NCBI GenBank assembly: GCA_009823505.1 | Contig: VZQC01009975.1 | Coordinates: 615,713-679,712, forward strand | Direction of reading: 5' to 3' | Length of the DNA stretch: 64,000 nt | Source of the DNA: Rhizomys pruinosus | Taxonomy: Eukaryota > Chordata > Mammalia > Rodentia > Spalacidae | Part shown: one piece after another, positions 55,966 to 64,000 of the stretch | Layout of the letters: each line of letters starts with the position of its first letter | Numbering within the stretch: position 1 is the stretch's first letter | Notes under the pieces: model-generated | What the model was told of the DNA's origin: nothing | Seen by the model: only the letters and a program-made list of their open reading frames with translations | Databases searched by the model: none | Program-made: the position numbers and the translations under genes

Positions 55966-56945
55966 CAGCTGCTATCTGATAGGCATAGGAAAGGAAGTCC
56001 TTTCCTATGCCTATGTCTTGTAGACTGCTGCCAACTTTCTCTTCTATCACCTTCAGAGTTTGGGGTTTCACATTGAGGTCTTTGATCCATCTGGAGTTGA
56101 CTTTTGTACAGGGTGAGAGGTAGGGGTTTAATTTCATTCTTCTACAAGTGGTGATCCAGTTTTGCCAACACCACTTGCTGAAGATGCTGTCTTTTCTCCA
56201 TTATGGTTTCTTGGCCCCCTTGTCAAATATGAGATGGCTGAAATTATATGTGCTCAAGTTTGGATCTTCAGTTTTGTTCCATTGGTCAACAGGTCTGTTT
56301 TTGTGCCAGTACCAGGCTGTTTTTATGACTATAGCCCTATAGTGTAGTTTGAAGTCTGGTATAGATATCCCCCCTGTGTTGCTCTTTTAACTCAGGGTTG
56401 TTTTGGGTATTTGGGGTCTTTTGTTTTTCCAAATGAGTTTAAGGACTTTTTTCCCCAAACATGTGAAGAAACTCTTGGGGATTTTAATTGGGATTGCATT
56501 AAACCTATACAAGGGTTTGGGTAGAATGGACATTTTTACTCTATTAATTTTCCCAATCCATGAGCATGGGAGATTTTTCCATCTTCTGATGTTTTCTTCA
56601 ATTTCTTTCTTTAAGGGTTTAAAATTTTTGTTGTTAGAGATCTTTGGTGTCTTTGTTTAGGTTTGTTCCTAAGCATGTTATTGTTTTTGAGGCTATCGTG
56701 AGTGGGAAGGTCTCCTTGTATTCCTTTTTCAGTTGCTTGTTTTTGGTGTAAAGAAAGGCTACTGATTTTTCTAGGTTAATTTTGCATCCTGCCACTTTAC
56801 TGAAGCTGTTAATCATTTCTAGGAGTTTTCTGACTGAAAGGGTGAATCTTGTGGGGTGGGGGTTTGGGAGGGGGACACGAGTCTGGATGCAATTTGTAAC
56901 AATCTTGTACAAAAAAAATATGTAAAAAAAATTTTTTTTAAAGAA
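55966..56945 (+). mobile_element. 5'-inverted L1 insertion (twin-priming type)
   Basis: About 55,966-56,845 is L1 ORF2 in antisense, closely matching the 23,230-24,040 copy. From about 56,846 the sequence switches to the sense L1 3' UTR end (TTGTGGGGTGGGGGTTTGGG, GGGACACGAGTCTGG, ATCTTGTACAAAAAAAATAT). The C-terminal part of ORF2 is missing at the switch. An inverted 5' segment joined to a sense 3' end is the known product of twin priming. Reading frames inside are fragments of ORF2 and are not expressed. Confidence 0.8.
55979..56014. repeat. Near-contiguous 17-bp palindrome
   Basis: Arms 55,979-55,995 and 55,998-56,014 are perfect reverse complements with a 2-base centre (AG). It occurs inside L1 sequence where the related copy near 23,240 has no palindrome. 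Confidence 0.9.
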
Positions 56946-56983
56946 ATAAAAAATAAAATAAACCAACATAATACCATACAGAA

Positions 56984-57015
56984 AAACAAAACAAAACAAA
57001 ACAAAACAAAACAAA
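56984..57015. repeat. (AAAAC)n simple repeat
   Basis: About six AAAAC units between the inverted L1 tail and the next L1 piece. Confidence 0.9.
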
Positions 57016-57019
57016 AAAC

Positions 57020-57560
57020 CCCAAAATGCAAAGCAGAGTCAGCAAGATGAAAAAAATAAGAAAGAAAAACTCAATAAGCTTATATGAAAGGGCAGGAGAA
57101 AGCTTCACCTACATAATGAATGAAATTAAAAAAACTGACTATCAAGCCTGGACAATAAGTTTGAAGAACTGGACCACTCAAGCAAAGAAAATGAAATTTT
57201 AAAAGCCAGAAATGGAATATGCATGAAATGTGGGACTCTATGTAAAGACCAAATTTACATATCATAGGCATAAAGAATACCAAGTTAATGGCATTTACTA
57301 GATCTTCAACAGGATTATAGAAGAAAATTTTGCCCTTGGTGTTGTGGTGCACACCTTTAATCCCAGCACTCCAGAGACAGAGGGAGGCAGATCTTTGTGA
57401 GTTCAAGGCCAACCTGGTTTACATTGTTAGTTCCAGGACAGCTGGAGCTACAAGGAGACACTGCCTCAAAAAAAAAAAAAAAAGAAGAAAAATTTCCTAA
57501 ATTAAGCAAAGACATACCCAAACAGATACAAGAAGCATATAGAACACCAAATAGGACACC
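57020..57560 (+). mobile_element. Old L1 ORF1 piece interrupted by a B1
   Basis: The + strand reads L1 ORF1-like sequence (TTATAGAAGAAAATTTT..., then CCTAAATTAAGCAAAGACAT, CAGATACAAGAAGCATATAG, AACACCAAATAGGAC). The B1 at 57,332-57,482 is flanked by AGAAGAAAATTTT (57,319-57,331) and AGAAGAAAAATTT (57,483-57,495), a 13-bp target duplication with one mismatch. Confidence 0.75.
57332..57482 (+). mobile_element. B1 SINE
   Basis: It reads GCCCTTGGTGTTGTGGTGCA, AATCCCAGCACTCCAGAGAC, GAGTTCAAGGCCAACCTGGT, then poly(A). Confidence 0.92.
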
Positions 57561-57779
57561 GTTGGACTACCATGACCAACAACTCAAAGGGAGGTTTCTC
57601 CTGTCTGGCATTGTGTTTCTTCTTATATAGCCTTCAGATATAAACATGCACTCCTGTTCAGATATTATATATTTTGACTTAATATATTTCCCTCTGATTT
57701 TTCACATGCTAGTTGAATGGATCAAGCAACAAAGTACATGTATTTATTGACTACAATAAACTCATTTCGCTTTCATAGG

Positions 57780-58690
57780 CACTACCATAAAGTGAAGTAA
57801 TGGAAAAAATATTCCAATACACAGCAATAAGAAGCAGCAGGTGTTGCAACCCTATTATCAGAAAAAATAGACTTCAAATTAAAACTAATCAGAACTCCCA
57901 AAATAAAGAAAAAATAAACAACCCCATAAAAAGATGGACTGTGGATCTGAACAGAGAGTTCATGAACAAAGAAATAAAAATCTTTAAGAAACACCTTAAA
58001 AAGTGCTCAACATCCTTAGTACTTAGAGAAATGCAGATCAAAACCACTTTAAGATTTCATCTTAGCCCAGTCAGATTAGCTAAGTTCAAGAGAACAAAAG
58101 ACGCAAATGTGGGCAAGGATGTGAAGCAAAGAGAATGCTGATTTGCTGCTGGTGGGAGGCCATACTCATCCAAGCACTAGGGAAGTCAATGTAGAGGACC
58201 CTTTACAACACTAAAAATGAACCTACCATATGGAGTGGAAAGACTGTAAGACCCAGGGTTGGTGGATAAACATAGGGAAACAGAAGCTTTCAGGCCACTG
58301 GAAACTCATTCAGGTGAACTTGCAGCAATGCTGACAGCATGCACAAGGCTCATGTCAAGTCATGCACAAAACCCAGCATGGAGGGAGCATATTGGTTAAC
58401 ATATCCCAACTCTAGCCAAGGAACATGGACAAATGATTACTATGGGGTGAGGGAGAATAGATCTTCTTTATCAGCGTGACTCCAGATAGGCTGAGTATAC
58501 TCTAGTGGAAGAACCTCACTGAGGTACGCCTAGATAGAAATGCTTGACTGGATGTGGTTTAACATATATGGAAGAATGCCTGAAATCTGGAGTGGGGAAT
58601 CTGAAGGGTAGGGAGGGCTCTAACTTTGATAAAGATGTATTATATGAAATGCACAAAACTCAATAAAACATTGAAAGTGAAAAAAGATTA
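57780..58690 (+). mobile_element. Old L1 3' portion
   Basis: ORF2 C-terminal phrases appear in order: AAAAAGATGGACTGTGGATC, GAACAGAGAGTTCATGAAC, ATGCAGATCAAAACCACTTT, then a 3' UTR ending ATGTATTATATGAAATGCAC and CTCAATAAAACATT. The reading of 113 codons at 57,800-58,141 is a degraded ORF2 end. Confidence 0.7.
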
Positions 58691-59149
58691 AAAAATATGC
58701 TTTTAACCTTCCCTAGACAAAATTACCTACAAATAGAAAGTTCACTACCATATATTGGTTACCTTTTTTGTAGTTGTTGGTCAGTGAAGTTCCATAGATC
58801 CCCATAAACATTACAGGCTATTGGCAGGGTTTTCGGATATTATCCAGAACTTGATGGCAAAATGCTACTGCTGAAGACACCACATTCTTGAGTCATTTGA
58901 CATGAAGAAATCAAGGTGGTACTGACATGGCTTGCCTATTAGTCAGTTTTCATAGTGATAGAGTCCTCTATGCTATGCTTACAATGTGGGGGGGGGTTGG
59001 AGAGTGGCGGGTGGGGAGGGATCAGAAGTATTATTCAACTGAAATTCTTGCAAGGTCCAATAACAACTGGGCTGGCAATGTGTGCTCACTGGCACAATAT
59101 TGTTATGAACATTATGGTAGTAAAAATCCACTCTATTATTGGATTTATT
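58691..59149. other. Unique DNA, no gene seen
   Basis: A G-rich stretch (GGGGGGGG) lies near 58,989. Otherwise unassigned. Confidence 0.4.
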
Positions 59150-59890
59150 TTATATATTTTATTGAATTTTTGTGCATTTCAACAAAACATCTCAATCATC
59201 TTTACATCCCCTCCTCCGTCCACACCTTCCCACAGCCCCTCTCATCATCTTTTATGCATTCCGTCACTTATATTAAGGCCTATTTGTCAAGTTAATTCAC
59301 CCAGATGACCCTCAGCGCAAGCCTATCCACTGAAGTCTAGTTAGCCTATTTACAGTCTCTCCCTTAAAGGAGATTGGCTTTCCCTCACCCAGTAGTAATC
59401 AGTTGCCAATAACAGTTCTTTGGCAAAGGTTGGGGCCTGCTGCCCATTTCCCAAGATCTATGCTGGGTTTTTGTCTGCTTGAGTTTGCATGCATCTTGTG
59501 CACACCATTGTCCTAAGTTCATATGAGCATGGGCCCAGGAGCTATTAGTCTCTGTTTCCATATCGTCATGCACCTCTTCCCCTGGCACTTACAATATTTC
59601 CACCCCCTCTTTCACAATAGTCCTGAGCCCATGGTGGGTGGAGTTTAATATAGGAGTCCTGTCCAAGGGCCTGCTCTCTGCAGACTCTTATTCTCTCTGC
59701 TTTGGCCATTTGTGGCCTTTTGTATTTGCTGCCCTCTGTTGCATGACAGCAGCTTCAATGATGAGAATTGAAAGGAGCATTAGTATTTTCTCTCCCTCTT
59801 GTTCCATGAGCCTTAGGAATAGAGGTTCAATTGTAGATGTGTCACTTAGGGCTAGGCATTTCACAGACATATATTCTTTGCATGTGACTA
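59150..59890 (-). mobile_element. L1 3' UTR fragment inserted in unassigned (possibly retroviral) sequence
   Basis: The antisense L1 3' UTR has the tail at the left (TTTATTGAATTTTTGTGCAT), TAGTAATCAGTTGCCAATAA, and on the right TCCATGAGCCTTAGGAATAG and GGGCTAGGCATTTCACAGAC. ACTCTATTAT near 59,133 and ACTCTATAAT near 59,899 may be the target duplication. Confidence 0.65.
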
Positions 59891-59894
59891 GTTG

Positions 59895-60212
59895 TGGAAC
59901 TCTATAATAGTCTGTCTTTTGCAAAAGAATCTTCTTTGATGAGTGATGACTGGTCTTATACTTACTTGCTTGTAAATATAAAGATCCATATTTAGCATAT
60001 AGTAAGAAAAAATGTTTGTCTAGGGATGTTACAGTTTTAGAGTTTTCTCTAAGATCTATGACCTCTCCAGCCCTGTGCATATGGCAACTATTACAGTGCC
60101 ACAAATGAGTTCCTTCCCACTGAATAGGCTTTAAGTTCAATTCCGTAGCTGTTGATTTCCCCCAAAATAAAAATGCTAGTATTGCCAAAATGTACTTTGT
60201 TGTGCTAATCAC
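59895..60212 (-). CDS. Unassigned ORF fragment with signal-peptide-like start
   Basis: The frame opens at 60,212 and runs through to 59,688, but from about 59,890 on it is reading L1 3' UTR. Only the first 105 or so codons could be original. Residues about 6-22 are hydrophobic (YILAILAFLFWGKSTA), like a secretory signal. The mature part has several Cys (WHCNSCHMH) and no sequons that I trust. I do not recognise a family. It lies just downstream, on the same strand, of an LTR-like promoter, so it may be retroviral (envelope-like or an accessory reading). It could also be chance. Confidence 0.25.
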
Positions 60213-60261
60213 TGTTGTAGCTATTAGGCCTTAAAGCTAGGATCCACAAGAGAGAGAGAGG

Positions 60262-60445
60262 ACATACATCACTTGTTTTTTTCTTGCTACTGGCTAGCCC
60301 TCCGGGGGTCGTGGGTTTCTGGGAGTCCTCTTGGCAGGAAGAACACAGGTTCAGTGGACGGCGTGCAGAAATGAAAACTAAGAGAAGTTTTTCCAAATCT
60401 ACAGCACTTTATTGAACTGGGGCAGAGATTATATAGTAGTCTTGG
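60262..60445 (-). promoter_or_regulatory. LTR-like promoter and polyadenylation block
   Basis: On the minus strand ACTATATAATCT (60,428-60,440) is followed by AATAAA (60,408-60,413). About 150 bases of C-rich sequence follow (TTCTTCCTGCCAAGAGGACT, ACGACCCCCGGAGGG). TATA, then AATAAA, then a C-rich U5 is the layout of a retroviral LTR R/U5 end. I could not find a primer-binding site or the U3 start. The AT-rich region to about 61,600 may be U3 or unrelated. Confidence 0.45.
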
Positions 60446-61690
60446 GAGAGGGCAGAGCAAAGGATTTGGCAAAGTTTTACATTTACATAGGTAGGTAAAA
60501 GAAACTCATTGATGAGATACAGAGCACACAGAGCAGGAAACTAAAACATCACAAAGTTTAGTTAGGAAATGAACTTTCTTTGAAGTAAAATGTAGAAATC
60601 TCAAGACAACCTTTACCGAGGAAATAACATTTAAGAAGAAAAAAGGAACATCAATAGTTAACTCTTGATTACAAACCACAATTGAAAAGTTACAGCACAC
60701 CGAATAGTAAATACTATGTCACAGTACAAAGTTCTTTAGCAGCAGATATTGACCTTCTATCTCTATCCTGAAGCTAGAGTAAATACATCTTAGCATCCTA
60801 AAGTTAATAGTTTCTTTTTAAGTTTCTATTGAAGTCAAAACCTTATTCCTATAATATCCTAAACTATTTATTAGTTTTTCTAACTCTAACTGCTAATCTA
60901 AAGTTTAAATTTTTACTGAAAACTAAGAGCTGTTCCACTGCTTGATCCGGCTAACAGCTTTGTTAGATAATTGGCTGGTGTAAGGAGACTTAGTTTCTGT
61001 CCTGCTTTACTGGGAGTGTTAGAATCCAGGCGTTTAACAATTATGTGAAACTAGAAGAATGTCTTATCTACCTCTTTGTCTAGGACCAGAAAATAAGATA
61101 AAGGGGTTCTTTTATTTTAGGTTTAAGGAGAATTTTTGTTTTAACCTTAATGAAGAGATGTTTTTCATCACACACATTTACCACTGGAATTTGTTTTCTT
61201 CAAGGACACTCATGTAAGGCAAGAGCATTACTGTCATGCAATTATTTTGTTTTCATGATCTGAAGCAAGTTTTAACCTTGCCATATATATTAACAGCTTA
61301 TATTATATTATTTGTTAAGGAGAAAGGTCTGTTTTTTACTTGGGATCTACAGAAAATTCTTGCTGCCAGGAAAAAGCCCTGTGCCCAAGAGAGGCATTTT
61401 AATTGCCAGTTCTTGACACATTTAAATAGTTTATTTTGTATCTATAAGCTGGCTTTAAGAAAAGATCTTTTTGTGCTCAGTGTTATGCTAAGTCCAACAC
61501 CAGAAAAACGTAAGATCCTAGGAAAGCATCTCAATCTCGGGGGTGGTCTTAGCCGAGTGTTCTGCCAGGGACCTCCAGGGGGTCGAGCCCCGTAGGACAT
61601 TGCTCCCCCGCCTGCCTTGAACATGATTTCTCATATTGTTTACACAGGCGACACTGGAGTGGGTGTGGCAGATGCGGAGGTGGGTGCCGC
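60446..61690. other. Unassigned, possibly LTR U3 and flanking DNA
   Basis: AT-rich sequence with a GC-rich patch at 61,540-61,620 (GGGGTCGAGCCCCGTAGGAC). No gene recognised. Confidence 0.35.
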
Positions 61691-62300
61691 ATTTTCTGTA
61701 TCTGTGTAACTTAGTATAACAGTTTATAGTTCCATCCATTTACCTGAAATTTTCATGGTTTTGTGTTTCTTTACCACTGAGTAGAACTCCATTGTGTAAC
61801 TGTACCACATTTTTATTGTCCACTTGGCAGCTGAGGGACACTTAACTTACTTCCATTTCTTAGCTGTTGTGAAAAGAGCAGCAAGAAATATGGATGTACA
61901 AGTATCTTTGAGTAGGATTAGTCCTTTAGGTATATGCCAAGCATTGGTATTACCAGATCATTGGTAGGTTCATTTTTAGGAGTTTTCCACACTGCTTTCC
62001 ATCATGGTGACCTGACTGTGCAATCCCACCAGCAATGAATGAACACTCTTCCTTTCCCACATCCTCTCCAGCATTTGGTCTTTTTTATTTTCTTGATCTT
62101 AGCCAGTGTGATTGGGGTAAGATGAAATGCTAAAGTGGTTTTGATTTGCACTCCTCTAATTACTAACAATGTTGGACACTTTGTAAGGTATTTCTTAACC
62201 ATCTTTATTTCTTGTTTTGAGAACTCTATGCTCAGATCCATAGCCCATCTTTTAACTTGATAATTTGTTTCCTTGATTTTGGGGGGCAGTAGTTTGAGTT
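61691..62300 (-). mobile_element. Old L1 ORF2 3' portion
   Basis: Antisense L1 ORF2: AGTAGAACTCCATTGTGTAA, GGTATATGCCAAGCATTGGT, TTTCCACACTGCTTTCCATC, CCCACATCCTCTCCAGCATT. The minus reading 62,241-62,002 contains TLAFHLTPITLAKIKK and CWRGCGKGRVFIHCWWDC, the C-terminal ORF2 motif. The sequence breaks at about 62,301, where a retrocopy tail begins. Confidence 0.8.
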
Positions 62301-62301
62301 C

Positions 62302-64000
62302 TTTTTTTCACAATGTTTATTGATAGATATGAGTACATAAAATTAGGGCATGAACATGATTTGATAGATTAAGTGGACTTAATTTCAATACTATAATAAG
62401 GGAACAGTTCAAATTCTCACCATTTGTTTCACACCCACAAAAACCACTTCAAGGGCATTAACGATCTCTCAAATCTGATCAGTTTTTTCAAGTAAACCAT
62501 GTTTCTTTTTAAAAAGACTTGTGCACTTGCCCAGGCTTAAGGATATTGAAATCTAGCACATAAAGCCCATTACTAGAGGTAGAAATACAGGCAATATACT
62601 ATTACAGCAACAACCATCAATTAAAGTTAAGGATTTTCTGTAACAACCAAATGGATAGTCTAATATTGGAGCAATTCAAGAATTACTGAGCAAAGTGCAT
62701 TTCTAAAATGTTCAGTCTTTCTATTCAGTTTTCTAACTTTAAACAGCCTATGATAACTGGCAGCAGAGAAGGTCCTTGCAATAGACTGCCTCTGCTTGAG
62801 AACCTATGATGTAATTATTGCATACTGCTAATATACTATCTAAACATTAAAGATATTCCTAAAATATTTAATGGTAGATTATGATTAAGACATTACATTA
62901 CAAAAAAACTTTTGCAGAAGGGAAACCCTTACTGACATACTTCTGCTTTAAATATTGTGCCCCCAAATGAAGTCCAGTAAGCACATGTCCTGTCTTGATC
63001 CCCCCTCCATTGGCCTCCATGGTACTGCCCAGGAAATCCAACAAGGTCCGTCCATCTTCTGAGGAGGCTAAATTTTCATTAGCTGCTTAATTCACAAGCT
63101 GAGTATCTCAGCAGTCCTCAGTCCACATTGGAAGGCTAAAAAGTAAAAAAGCTGTATTTCTTGTCTTTGAGGAGTGCCTAAAACAGTGGCATCTACAGAG
63201 TATATGTGCTTGCCTGTGAGAATTGCATACAGGCCAAACAATGGTGCTCTCTCTCTCTTTTTTTTTTTTTTTTTTTATTGTCACTTTTTAAAATAAGATC
63301 ATACAAAATTCACTTTGTTGCTCTGCATTACAGGTTCTCTGGTCTTATTATTTATTTCTGGTTTTACTTTCCTTCTGGATGCTTAAGGCCATACAGATAG
63401 CCCAGATTAACGAAAGTTTTGTTTTGTTGAGGTCAGTTGAGGAATTGATCCTCAGAGGTCTCTTGGGGTTTTTTTTTTGGGCGGGGAGGAGGGTGGGAGC
63501 CCCTTGCTTCTTTCAGCTCCTCATCCACCAGTTCCATCCACATGAAGACAAAATCAGGTCTTGCTAGACCAGGCTTCCTTTTCTGAAGGATAAGCAGACT
63601 TTCCTCTTTATAGACTGGACACTGGCTGAAGTCCTCTTAGTGGCTCTCCAAGACCTCCCTGAACAGGAAGAATGGTGACCCACCTCTGCAGGACTTTTCA
63701 AGAGATGCCCCCATGCATAATCCCCTAAGACTTGGTTGACTTCTGAAGGCAAGGTACAAAGTTGTCCCCAGGTCCCTTGGTCAAATTGGTAGGGACTTCA
63801 GATATGGTCATTAAGCACCCAGAAAGGCTAAATTGCACTAGCCTGTTGCATTGCACTTATATTAACATTGTATCCTTTGGAAACAAACTGTATGCTATTT
63901 CCATAGCATATTTCTTGATTCACATCTTTCCATTTTAATCTCATATTACTCTAAAAGATGCACACATGTCCTCCATAATATACTAAAAGTCCAAGGTCTG
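62302..64000 (-). pseudogene. Probable processed retrocopy of an mRNA 3' UTR, running off the window
   Basis: On the minus strand the sequence ends ATCTATCAATAAACATTGTG followed by a short A run at 62,308-62,302. That is a canonical AATAAA signal about 10 bases before a poly(A) remnant. It lands inside L1 sequence on its 3' side. The preceding 1.6 kb is unlike any repeat here and has the AT-rich look of a long 3' UTR. An internal A tract (63,259-63,281) follows GTGACAATAAA and may be a second polyadenylation site or a nested tail. No coding region is certain, and the parent gene is not identified. It could instead be the 3' end of a real exon. Confidence 0.45.

Overview
This is non-coding, repeat-dense nuclear DNA from a myomorph (mouse-like) rodent. 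The evidence is the mix of elements: tRNA-derived B2/B3-type SINEs, 7SL-derived monomeric B1 SINEs, an RSINE1/B4-like composite, MaLR-type LTR elements, rodent L1s and long CA/GA/GT microsatellites. The youngest B2/B3-type copies share a 3' half that I do not recognise from mouse or rat, so the species is probably neither; I cannot name it. I see no convincing exon of a host protein-coding gene, no rRNA or tRNA gene, and no CRISPR or bacterial feature. Nearly every ORF longer than 60 codons is a fragment of an L1, an endogenous retrovirus, or an accidental reading of a SINE.

Layout. 1-12,600: AT-rich unique DNA, an L1 5' piece fused to a SINE (1,625-3,735), ancient LTR remnants, a MaLR copy split by another LTR carrying a perfect hairpin (10,660-11,800), and an L1 tail. 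12,600-20,500: mostly unique DNA with old L1 pieces, one SINE and one MaLR-type LTR. 20,590-30,064: a nested block. An older + strand L1 tail is cut by a near full-length minus-strand L1 (22,060-30,047, with a 17-bp target duplication). That L1 is itself cut by a complete MaLR element (24,053-25,968, 5-bp duplication) and a solo LTR (26,170-26,578, 5-bp duplication). 30,065-40,600: mostly unique DNA with scattered SINEs and microsatellites.

40,634-about 45,060 (minus strand): a defective endogenous retrovirus. In transcriptional order it has the gag nucleocapsid end, protease, start of RT, a large deletion, integrase, envelope SU and TM, and a 3' LTR. Its pol is betaretrovirus-like while its envelope is of the gammaretrovirus/type D kind, so it is a mosaic. 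No 5' LTR is seen, and it is broken by stops, frameshifts and the deletion.

45,060-64,000: unique DNA mixed with SINEs. These include a B2-head/B1 chimera flanked by an exact 14-bp duplication (53,926-54,117). There is also a 5'-inverted L1 (55,966-56,940), older L1 pieces, an LTR-like promoter next to an unassigned signal-peptide-like ORF (59,895-60,440), and what looks like the 3' UTR of a retrocopied mRNA running off the right edge (62,302-64,000).

No working system was found. What is informative is the retroelement archaeology: nested insertions with readable target duplications, chimeric elements, and a recombinant retrovirus. All family names come from recognition by eye, and no database search was run.
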